64,000 nt of DNA from Panaeolus papilionaceus (taxonomy: Eukaryota; Basidiomycota; Agaricomycetes; Agaricales), in NCBI GenBank assembly GCA_015501605.1, contig JADNRZ010000002.1, positions 186,001 through 250,000 of the forward strand, read 5' to 3'. Positions 12,960 through 22,968 of this stretch are shown in pieces. A program made the position numbers and the translations under genes. The number at the start of each line of letters is the position of its first letter. Positions within the stretch are counted from its first letter, which is position 1. The notes under the pieces were generated by a model that ran no database searches, had not been told where the DNA came from, and worked only from the letters and a program-made list of their open reading frames with translations.

Positions 12960-14080
12960 CTGTAGATCTGTGATATCAGCCAATGTCTAGTCAATATCAG
13001 GCTGTGATGTGGTGGCGACAGAAGTCTGAGTCTGCGCACCCAGCTGTGGGCTTCAATCTGAGATCAAACATCAACCCGATATTAAGTCCCAATCTGACAT
13101 CTGCTGAACTAGTGATGTCTGAGTATACTACACATACCTATCGAATAAGTGCAACGAGAGAGAAATAAAAAGATTTTTCTTTTTTGGAAGGGTTCACCCA
13201 GCCGCTCATTTCACATTTGCGTTGAATAACACCAGCAATGTAAATCTACGAAATTTGCCAATGCAAGGAATCGAACCCAAGTGTTGACTAACACCACAGA
13301 TTCTATAGCGATGAACCCACTAGTCCAAGAAGCCTTTGTTACTTTGCAACAGCAAAGGAAATATATGCACGACTGCCTTGCTCATCCCTCAAACTTCAAA
13401 CTTCGGAGGCCTGGGATCTAGCCTCCTCCAAGAAATCGGACATGATAATATTTATTACCGCCCGTATTTTTGACTAGATAGACACTCATTTCCATAATTT
13501 AATCCACTTATCATTTATGAAGTATAGATAATAATTATGTCGAAAAAAAGCTGGCCTTCAATGGGTCTATGTGATCTCAACCTGACATGCTCCATATCAA
13601 TCAGATATTCGGCTGATGTGTATACCTCAAGCTGAGTTCACAGTCAGTGTATGATTACAAGTAGAAATTAAGCAGACAAGATGGCGCGAGACTGAGATGT
13701 GTGTGATATACAGACTTCAATCTGAAATTAACATAATACACAGCTGACAACTAGACAATCGATAGTCTGTGAAATTTCAATGTGATGCCAAACTGATATG
13801 CTGGTTTATGCCTGATATTCAGCTAGTATACATTATTTATCTTAAATTTGCATAGATATGTGGAGTCTCTTCAGGTTTTAGATGATCTATGGGTTATCAG
13901 ACTGACAAGTGACATAACAGGTTATAGTGTTCTGACATTTGACTGAGAGGGCATGGGCAAACTGAGATGCCTCATAAACAAAGACTCTATCTTGACGTGA
14001 CACAGCTATGCACAACTTCGTACTGTAGTGTTGTATCGGAGAATGATATATACCATATCAAGCCGATATTTACATTTCTA
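12960..14080. repeat. Field of degenerate TCAAnCTGAnAT-type motifs
   Basis: Inside the 2.1-kb gap between the two DUF6533 genes, short variants of TCAAnCTGAnAT recur irregularly on the plus strand, for example TTCAATCTGAGATC (13050), CCAATCTGACATC (13090), CTCAACCTGACATG (13577), ATCAATCAGATATT (13596), TTCAATCTGAAATT (13719), CCAAACTGATATGC (13789) and GCAAACTGAGATGCC (13957). Spacing is uneven, so this is not a clean tandem array. It may be a decayed minisatellite. The rest of 12024-14176 holds no supported gene. Confidence 0.4.
13256..13334 (-). repeat. tRNA-like element (possible tRNA-derived SINE or tRNA relic)
   Basis: On the minus strand the sequence has an A-box-like TGGACTAGTGG and, 41 nt after its end, a perfect B-box-like GGTTCGATTCC. 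These are the internal RNA polymerase III promoter elements of tRNAs. The acceptor and anticodon stems do not pair well, so it is not a convincing functional tRNA. It lies within the field of degenerate motifs, which fits a decayed tRNA-derived repeat. Confidence 0.4.
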
Positions 14081-14176
14081 CGACAGTTCGTAGATCTACT
14101 ATCAATTTTTTTGCTGATGCCGTCAGGTTGAATTTAAATTATAACAGAACAATCTCAATCTCATCTCCTGTTTTCC

Positions 14177-15890
14177 TCAAGTACCCAGCGACTCGTCGTT
14201 GTAGCTGATCTCATGAGCAGAACTACCCAAACTGTCGCTCATCGGCGGGTCCTCGAAGTCTTCAACAAAGGATTGTCCATAACCGCGCGTAGTGCTCATT
14301 TGCGTCGTAGTATGGCGTCTCTTGCCGGTGCGCCTGGCAAATTGCAGTGGTGGTAGCTGTGTCATTTGCGAAGAGTCTATGTCTGTTTGTGCAGATGACA
14401 TGGAGCGCATGTCCAGGAGGAATCGAGAGATTAGGATGGAGGAAACGATGAGGGTGTAGTCGTTCAGAACTGTACTGAATAAGCCCTGCGGGAGGGGTCA
14501 AAAATAGGTAGATTGTAGGCGTAGATTTGAAAACAAACCTGAGGAAGCTATTATTTCACAGTATGGATTCAATCAGGATTCATAACAAACATGTTCGTGA
14601 TGAATTCACGTACGAAGTAAAGAATCACGGCTCCAAGTTGGATTCCAGTGATAACGCTAATGAATGAGAAATAAGGTTATGGTCAGATGATACTGCTCCA
14701 CTCTCTCCATGTGGGGTAAGAATGACACGGACGCAAAATATAGAGTCCCTGGAAAATAAAAGACGAATAAGTCACATTGGTGAGCTCAAGTTTCTCATGA
14801 ACACTTGACGGCGACAACATACCACTTCTCATCATCAGCCCGACTACGCTCTCGCTACCGAGCTTCCTGATGCCGCCATACAGCTTGACAACACCTGCCA
14901 GCTTCCATATTAATAGCAACGTTGCCATTACGTCGAAAACAATCAGAGAGATGAATGTGATGACGAATGCTACAATCAGAAGGGGTTGGAGTTGGTTTGA
15001 TGCCAATGGTGGTGTGAGAGGCTGAACTATTTTTACCTCTGATAGAATGTAAGAACCATGTCGTTGTCAGGTTTCTTCTTGATTTTGGAACTTACAAAGG
15101 ATTTGATTTTTGTGTACATGAAAGCTCTTTGACTTGTACCTGAAATGCGGTTAGAATTGCTTCGATGAGGGGGAAGAACGTAATCACAATATCCAAGGCC
15201 GTTGACAACAGACCCAGAATGCTCAAGAAAGACATGAAGAAGACACTCCGTTCTGTGATAGCGTAGACCCTCATAATGAATGACACTGAGGTAATGGAGT
15301 TAGCGTCCATCTTAATCAGCAATGGGGCTACGCACTAACGATGGCAACTCGAGTGAGGATAATGGAGATCGTGAAGGTAAACCGATTCAAAGCATCACAG
15401 CTACATTTGTGTTAAGTATATTCTTCTTAGGCTGTACCTTGCGAGATGGGACATACTAAGAAGACGCAAGTCGGCTCAGATATATAAAGACATCGATAAA
15501 ATTTGAACCTACCTGTGGCATATGCGGAGTAGAACGTAGAAAGAAAATTTGTTTCGCAATGACCGGGTATCGAACGAAGTAGTATAGGACACTTGACGGC
15601 CGCAGGGGATCAGACCATATCAATTTTTGCTCTCTATCAAGGTTCAGAAGTATGTCATAGGCATACAAAGCTAGAAATTGACTTCAGTCAGCACGCCTCA
15701 AGGCGCAGCCACAGTTTTGACGCATTTAAAACGAACTGATCCGTGAATAGGTGGCATACGTGTTGATCTGTCTATCATTGGTGTCAGCGTTTGGCGCCAC
15801 TTCAGCTCAGACATAGCATACGCACGTCTGTCTCAGACTATGTATCGACTGAAGAGCTGTACGAACAGCAGTCCCCGTTAGAGTTGCCAT
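14177..15890 (-). CDS. DUF6533-type seven-helix membrane protein, copy 2
   Basis: Paralogue of the gene at 10218-12023, same orientation. First exons 15890-15826 and 15771-15737 (35 nt, as in copy 1), then an exon starting at 15670 that reads YAYDILLNLDREQKLIWSD, the DUF6533 motif. Later exons encode RFTFTISIILTRVAIV, a helix containing VFFMSFLSILGLLSTALDIV, and LIVAFVITFISLIVFDVMATLLLIWKLAG in two parts of one hydrophobic segment. The C-terminal exon is a Ser/Thr-rich tail ending at 14177. Intron positions are shared with copy 1, so a tandem duplication is the simplest origin. Biochemical role unknown; membrane topology is inferred from hydrophobicity. Confidence 0.75.
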
Positions 15891-16595
15891 GAAGAACGAG
15901 TTGGTCGAAAGGAAAAGAAGACCGTATGATTATGAAGAGACCTGATATATATCCATTTGCGCCTGGCCTTCATCCCCGCATATCGCAACGTCAGGTAGAT
16001 TGTTGTGATGCAAGTGCAATGGGTTATTTTTAAAACATGGTCACGGTGAACCAATGTTAACTACCTAATTTTTTTAGTGCCGTCCCATCTCGTAACTTTC
16101 TCATGACTAGCACGACCAGAGAAAACAATGCTTCGATAATTCATGATGGCTGATGGATATGGAGCACAAGATGTTGCGAGAAGTTGGTTTGCATGTTGAG
16201 AGAATTGTCGATTTATGTTCGAGATATCGAAGCCTCTGCAGGCAAACTGCGGTGGGTTTGGTCTCAAACAGCAGCATGGTTAGGGGCTTACGGACCAGCC
16301 GGACCGTTGAACCATGTTTTTAACACGTGATTTGCTGTAATTTTTGCACAATTTTGGTGTTGCTGTTCTTAGCGCTCAGCTTCGACGTGGCTGCTTCATA
16401 TAACGCATAGTTCTACAGCCAGTGAGGACCAAGACCATCATATAACCCAGCAGCACGATTGTTTTGTGGTGAGTTTTCATGAATGACGGAGTGTTGATGG
16501 AGCATGGCTAAAAGTAGCTCGTTTCGGGTGGTCTGTGGAGTAGTGCTTTCATAGGATTTATTAGCTCCTCAAAGCTGTTCTCTGCGTCGTAAAAG
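15891..16595. other. Bidirectional promoter region with an inverted repeat
   Basis: Separates the divergent DUF6533 copy 2 and the phosphotransferase gene. It contains TTAAAACATGGT (about 16031-16043) and, inverted, ACCATGTTTTTAA (about 16311-16323), roughly 290 bp apart. This could be the terminal repeat of a small MITE-like element or a chance palindrome; no target-site duplication is obvious. Confidence 0.3.
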
Positions 16596-18690
16596 ATGGG
16601 ATACATTCCGCAGCAGTCGTTGGATAATTTGAAAAAGTACTCGTACAAAGGGGTTGACAAGTAAGTGTGGGGTAGCCGACTCTTATCGCGTATATGTCCA
16701 TGCGGAACTTTATGTTGAATTGCTTGGTTACAGGTCTCTATTATCACGATATGTTCTCAATCCATTTTGGAATTGGTTCGTCAAGCTATGGCCGTTGTCT
16801 GTCGCGCCAAATACCGTACGATTTCGCGTTTCAACGAAAAGACACCATCTTGACCCCCTGATAACCAGATTACTTTGACCGGCCTATCTATCGTGTTCTT
16901 CAACTTTTGTACCTTGCTGTATTATGACCCACTATACCTGACTCAGGCAGAAGGCGCTGAAGGTCCACCTAACTGGGTTTATTATACGTGAGTCGCAGAA
17001 AGACTATGTGGGCATGCTCCTAACGTGTCTTTAGCTGGGGAATTGGTTTATTCCTGTACCAGACTCTGGATGCCATTGACGGGTACGCTGAAATTTTTGG
17101 CGCATAGGATGTGCAGAGGGTTAACCTGTTCTTAGGAAGCAGGCACGTCGCACTGGAATGGCTGGACCTTTAGGAGAAATGTTTGACCATGGTACGTTAA
17201 ATCTTGGGGGCGGCTGAAGAGCGTCCACGACCCTGCCTACGATCCGAATATTGTTTGCTTCTCTGAAAATAGAGGGTAAATGACCTGGATATTTAAGTTA
17301 CCACCCTGTGGTTTTTTTTAGAAAGGGTCACCTCCGCCGTTTATGCCGCCCTGTCGATTCCCATGATAAAATGTGTACTGACGAACGTTCCCTAGGGTGT
17401 GACGCATTGAATACAACTGTCAGTTCTCAATGACCGACAGGTTATGATCTTTGATTGCTAATAAGCGTATAGCTGGAAAATATTCTTGCATCCCATGCTC
17501 TAGGTTTGGGTCGGTCGTGGTGGACCGTGGCATCTCAAATCGCGACATTGGCCAACTTCTACCTCACCACTTGGGAAGAGTATCACACCGGTGAGCCAAT
17601 ACATCACCGAGGTTAGAGGCTATTCTAAAGTTCCTTTTTCTAGGACAACTTTTCCTCGGATATTTCTCTGGACCAGTGGAAGGGATCATCATGATTGTTG
17701 TAATTTATATGGTCACTGGCTATTACGGTTGGTATTTTCAACACTCCTATTCAGTTAAATTGGTTCTGAACAAACCAAACGATCGTTTTTTGTATAACAT
17801 AGGTCCTACGTTCTGGAACCAGAAGATTTGGACCGTTTTACATGTTGAACATCTTGCCATTTTCAGCAAGATCCCCAATTTACCGTTGAATGAGTCTTTT
17901 ATGGTTTTCGCTGCTGTCGGCTTGGGCATGAATATCATCCATAGGTATGTTTTATATTTTTAGTTTCCTCCCTTTCTTCTTGTTCATTGCGTATTTACGA
18001 CGATTCATTCAGTTACAACAATGTTCGCCGGGCTACCTATCTCAAGGGAAGCAGGTCAGGCAAATCACCGTTGCTCCTGCTTCTCCCTTTCTTGGTACCC
18101 ACCGTCCTCCAACTTGTATGGCTTTCGCATCCCCAGTTTAACAACTCTTATATCATTGGATCGGCGGCGTTTGTCCCCTTCCTTTGTGCCTGGGGTCTCC
18201 AATTCGCTCATCAGGTTGGACGCATGATTCTTGCCCATGTCACAAGCACTCCCTTCCCTACTTGGGATTTGATTTGGGTCTGGAGTCTTTTGGGTGCTGC
18301 CGACGCAAACCTACCTAAGATTGGATTGTAAGTGGCCGTTTAATTATACCCATTCCAAATCCATTCTGCTTTTATTTTTTCTGCTCCGCATCGCCGCCGT
18401 TATGGAATCGCTGATCGCTGTCTTTAACGCATCCCTGAGTTTTTGGACAATCCTGAACTGATGATTTTTTGCTTTGCTCCTGCAGCTCACCAATCATCCA
18501 ACGTTCTTCCAAGAACACGACTATTTTCGTCTGGGTCACACTCGCTATTACCCTTATCTCATACGCTAGGTTTGTTTCACTGGTGATCCGCGATATCACG
18601 AACTATCTCGGCATCGCTTGCTTTACCGTCCGCAAACGCGATGAGAAGGGTGTATGGAAGAACGCTCAACCCGACAGCAAGTCTTCGTGA
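16596..18690 (+). CDS. Ethanolamine/cholinephosphotransferase (CDP-alcohol type)
   Basis: Eleven exons close exactly: 16596-16660, 16734-16815, 16869-16987, 17035-17082, 17136-17191, 17396-17418, 17473-17590, 17644-17727, 17803-17944, 18013-18327, 18486-18690; 418 aa. It carries the complete CDP-alcohol phosphotransferase motif DGX2ARX8GX3DX3D: D104-G105, A108-R109, G118, D122, D126, in DGKQARRTGMAGPLGEMFDH. Family knowledge: these enzymes transfer phosphoethanolamine or phosphocholine from the CDP-alcohol to diacylglycerol in the ER/Golgi membrane, the last Kennedy-pathway step. The N-terminus (MGYIPQQSLDNLKKYSYKGV) and multiple hydrophobic helices match Ept1/Cpt1. Which head group is preferred cannot be told from sequence. 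Introns 5 (204 nt) and 10 (158 nt) are longer than the rest but the flanking frames join cleanly. Confidence 0.95.
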
Positions 18691-20605
18691 CTACCCATGC
18701 CCTACCTCGTTGGGGGTAAGGGCGGGGGTTGATAGCACTTTGCCAACTTTATGATCTTTTTGAAGTCCCATTTACGATATTCACGCTCATGTCACGAGCT
18801 AAATTATTTTGTTTGTTACAACACGTACTACCCCAGAGAACTTGTTGGTTCTCTTTGACGATTCTTAAGGAGAAATGGTTGGATGTTCCAATCGTTTTCA
18901 TCCCCGAGGTCATCCGACTTGGGATTCAAATACCCTCCCCTTGATTTTACTGAACAGAACATCTACACGTCTATTATTCCCTCTTCTTACTTAGTACCCT
19001 AGATTCCCCTTTCACGACCACTTAGTAGACCAGACGCATCTGTTTTTTTTTTTCCTGGCTTTGGCCTATAATTACGACGTCTATTTTTGGACAACAATTC
19101 TGCCGTACAATGCATCAGCTGCCGCCGCTTCCATTATCATACTCCTCGTCCGTATGTTGCCCACGAACACGCACGCAGGAGAAATATACTGCGGCTCCTG
19201 AGTATCATGTTGAAGCCGTCGCAGAGGGGCGCATGGCTGCCGTATGGTTCCTTGAGTTTGCCAAGACTATCAACGTTGAGCTCATCCATATAAACTTGGA
19301 GAGGGAGATTGTCACGCCAAGCCATTCCCTTCTTTCTTCTCTTAGTGACCTTCCTCCCGCTCTGACTGATACTCTGACTCTGATGCTCGTTCTTCTGTTC
19401 GATTCGTGTCTAGGCGACCAACTACAACCCCTTCTGTTTAGCATTTGCTCTTCCCTCGTATTCCTTCTCTTACTCAGGTTTATTTCGGGGTCTGCAGTGG
19501 TCTCTCACAGCTAATTAATGGGACGCTATGATTTGTAACTTCGGCATGAAAGGATGGGCAATAATCAACCTCAGGCTTTACCTCTATGCGCTTCCGGGCT
19601 ATTTTTTGGTGCCTCGATGGATACCGTCTCGCATCCTCAAATATCTCTCGGACCTGGCGGCATGTATTATTTCATACGACTCATGGACGCACAAAAGCAG
19701 CGTAATCCGTTCTTCCGGCCATACTATTGCCCAAACTGGCGAGGCGATGCTCCGATTCCTCCATGGAAACCTTTATAGGACACGCCTGGGAATGTAGGCT
19801 GAAAGTCAAAGTCAACACCGACCATAGAGTGAAAGGACCTTCCGGCGCATTATCGGACACCAGAGACCTCTCCTCGCCCTCATGACACCCAAACAGAAAA
19901 TGTTGCGATTTCGAGGAATAATAGTCAGGCAAAGATGCTTATGATTAACTTTCTCGACCTCCCACACAACGGCAGATCTCATGGAATTTATTGTCAACAT
20001 GCTGACATCCAAAAATACCTCATCTAAATTTGTTCGCGGTCTATGAATAACACCTGCCACCACACACCATTCTGCTACATGATATCTTGAAATAGCAGAC
20101 TTGCTCTGACTGGCGGTATGACGCTTACGACATACTGCGTATGAAACTCCTTTCTCTTCGCATCTTGGAAGCCTTACGCTGAAAAAGCAACGGGACAGGT
20201 CGAACCACCAGAGAGGATTCACAAAACCTGGTTCTAACGGTGTCGCTATTTTGGCAGGCAGGGTGCTGGGAATTCTAAAAGAATTCTAGTCGAGTCTATT
20301 CAGAACTCGTCCATTCTCAAAATAAAGAGGGCCTGAGCAAATATACGGGTAGAGCGCAAAAAGGGGTATTAACTTTAGCTTGCCCATCTTACCATCTGAC
20401 TGCGTGGGTTGTCTCATGTTGGATTGTACTTTTGTCAACGCACGTATTATTGCCCCTCCGCATTACCGTCCGCTGTCTTCTGTCTTGCATTCATTGCTTA
20501 TATTATTGCTTATATTGCCTGCATCTCCCTCGCGTGCAATTTCCTTTTCCCCCATTCTTTCCTCACACTGCAGCGACCTACGTCCCTCTATTAAATCCCA
20601 GCGTA
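18691..20605. other. Intergenic region with small ORFs of doubtful status
   Basis: About 1.9 kb. A 134-codon plus-strand ORF (19110-19514) and a 74-codon ORF (19554-19778, MGNNQPQALPLCASGLFFGA...) are open but have no recognisable domain or splice context. EcoRI-like GAATTC pairs near 20272-20286 are incidental. Confidence 0.4.
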
Positions 20606-22082
20606 ATGCTGCGGACTGGCTCCCGTCGCCAGGCCATCCCTATTCTCCTCCTGTGGGCGGGCTATGGTAATGCTCAAACGTTCTCACAGACGTTGCAATC
20701 TGCGTACGTCGTCTTTTCCATTCTTATCGTCATCTAGCTGATAGCGAACCTGCTCGCATTGCTAGTGCAACCGCCGCCGTTGCAGCGCCGACAGATCCAC
20801 TTAGCGGAGCTTTAACGAACACAATGTCAGTGCCCTGAACAATGCAATGAACCCTGAATTGATGTGATAGGGCTTGCTTTCGCCTTATTCAGCTCAACGT
20901 TGGCCGAATCATCCTCCCCATCTTCAACAACGTCAATATCCTTAGCAAACTCTACCTCATCTTTGACGACTTCCACGATATCCTCTCCTATTACTACGAG
21001 TATAGATGATCCAACAGCACATCTACACTCACTCGCACCTATTATAGCAGGCTCGTTGGCTGCTTTCATGGTTTTGTTGGCATCTGTGTTGGTGGCCGTT
21101 GTTGCAAGCAGACGAAAAAAGAGGCGGCGGAGGACTCACTCGTTGAATACTCGGTTTAGTGCCAACGGTGAGTTTATTGATTCTGGCTTGCCGGATGCCC
21201 ACAAGAACCGAGAGCTTACTCTAAGATCTTCTTTTAATTCATATTGATTTTTACTTTCTGGCGTTATCAGTCCACGATAGATCAACGCCTTCTCGTCGCC
21301 CTAGTGGACGGCATAATCTGATGCGGCAGCCCATCGATTCTCCAACGGCTTCCATCGACCTTTCCTCACGACCCTCGAAAAAGCTTAGGCCACTAGCCCG
21401 TTTTGACGACGATGTCGAGGCTGGCAGACACCACGAGGCTCCTCGCATTGTAGTTACGGAAGACAATCAGCATACTCGCACACGCCACAGCCATCAGCAG
21501 AGTGGTTCCTCTATTAGTGCGGCATCCACACCCAGCCTCACAACATCCTCTCCAGCCACTTTATCTACAGGAGGCAGTGGCGACGTGAAGCACCCTAATA
21601 TTTTCACCGATCAAACCCCAGCCCTACGATCCGCTGCAACTATTACCGACTCCCGCTCACGCTCAGTCTCTCCGTCCAGAGATCCCAGCCCACGTACACA
21701 ATCCGCAGCTGGTTTAACCACACGGGACACACATCCGCAGCGATTAACCTCTCCTTCTAATAACACCTCACGCCCTTCTTCAGCCATATCGTCCCATACA
21801 ACTCCACACTCAACCCCATCAGACTCGCTATCGTCGCCTTCAACTCAGTCCTCAGCCCTCCTCGCACCTACTCTCCGCCGTGATAACCTGATTGCGCTCC
21901 TCCAACAGCAGCAGGAAATTCTCCTCCTCTCAGGAAGCCGGGATTCACGGACCGTGGGCGCAGTGGCGCTCCTGCAGGAACAGATAGATATGCTCAGACG
22001 ACACCAGCAACAGGAGGAAGCTATTTTAGGTCTGGGTGCTTCGGAGGCTCCCCCGGCATACGAAGATTCCGTGAGATCGTGA
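20606..22082 (+). CDS. Single-pass membrane protein, Ser/Thr-rich ectodomain and PPxY tail
   Basis: Four exons close as 414 aa: 20606-20703, 20766-20825, 20893-21167, 21271-22082. Exon 1 gives a signal peptide (about residues 1-24, ending AGYGNA|Q). A short Ser/Thr-rich ectodomain follows (about 25-98), then one transmembrane helix (about 101-125, LAPIIAGSLAAFMVLLASVL) and a strong stop-transfer cluster RRKKRRRR. The roughly 285-residue cytoplasmic tail is disordered, with a late coiled coil (LIALLQQQQEILLL, LQEQIDMLRRHQQQEE) and APPAYED near the end: a PPxY motif, the ligand of WW domains in Nedd4/Rsp5 ubiquitin ligases. The layout resembles Mid2/Wsc-type sensors and other single-span fungal proteins, but no ectodomain family is recognised. 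An alternative acceptor for exon 2 exists at 20745. Confidence 0.75.
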
Positions 22083-22968
22083 TTGTGAAGGTGTTTCTCT
22101 GTAATGGTGTCATAACTGGATCATAATATGGATAATGCATGCCTTCGTGTGGCTTTTTCGTCGATCGTCGCTGGACATCTGACTGTTATGAACGCTTATG
22201 AGGCCTTACACGGTTCTCTTCTTGTTACATCCTTTCTGTGGGGTTTTTGAAGTATTTATGTAGCACATTGTATTTTCTACGCACCGTCACATCAACATGC
22301 CATCTGCTTGACTACTTGCCTGACATTGACTGCTATACCTGCGCAGATGCCTATATTCATCTTTCCCCTTCTTGCGCAATACTACTTGGAAATTTGCTGG
22401 GATCACTGAGATATTCTTAGAGAATCAGTGTTTTATTTCAGTATTAATGACTGAAATAGATAAAACAAAAATAGGGGAGATTTATTCCTATCTTATTCGG
22501 TCCCATTTGCGTGATGGACACCGCGAATATTACACCTACGATTCTGCGGCTTTGGGGACGCTCAAACATGTACAGAAGCAACTCTAATGATTTTCTGTTC
22601 ACGAATGACAGAGGAAATATCTACGAATACGAATGTGAACCAATACCACAAGACATCCATCTATTCCTGACAAGAGATATAAATATCTGTGAAAGATCAC
22701 GACGCCACAAATGCATCACATCGAACGGACGATATCGCGATGGTGAGGCCGCCACTCATAGGCGAGTGACTTGACTTGGATGTTATACAAATGTAAGACT
22801 TGGCCAACAAAACTACTTAGTTGCCCTACAAATACTTAGTCCCTATGAATTATACGCTAAAGCTACATGTGTTGACTAGGAAAATCGATTGAGTGAAAAT
22901 GGGAAAATCATAAAGAAATCAAGGAGTTGAGATATCCAGCTGCTCAGGGTCTGTCATAAACTACAAAT
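22083..22968. other. Intergenic region between convergent genes
   Basis: About 0.9 kb of A/T-rich 3' flanking sequence. No supported exon or RNA gene. Confidence 0.5.

Noticed and set aside
19110..19514. 134-codon plus ORF as a gene
   Set aside because: Open but low complexity in its second half, no domain, and competing ORFs in other frames with similar length.
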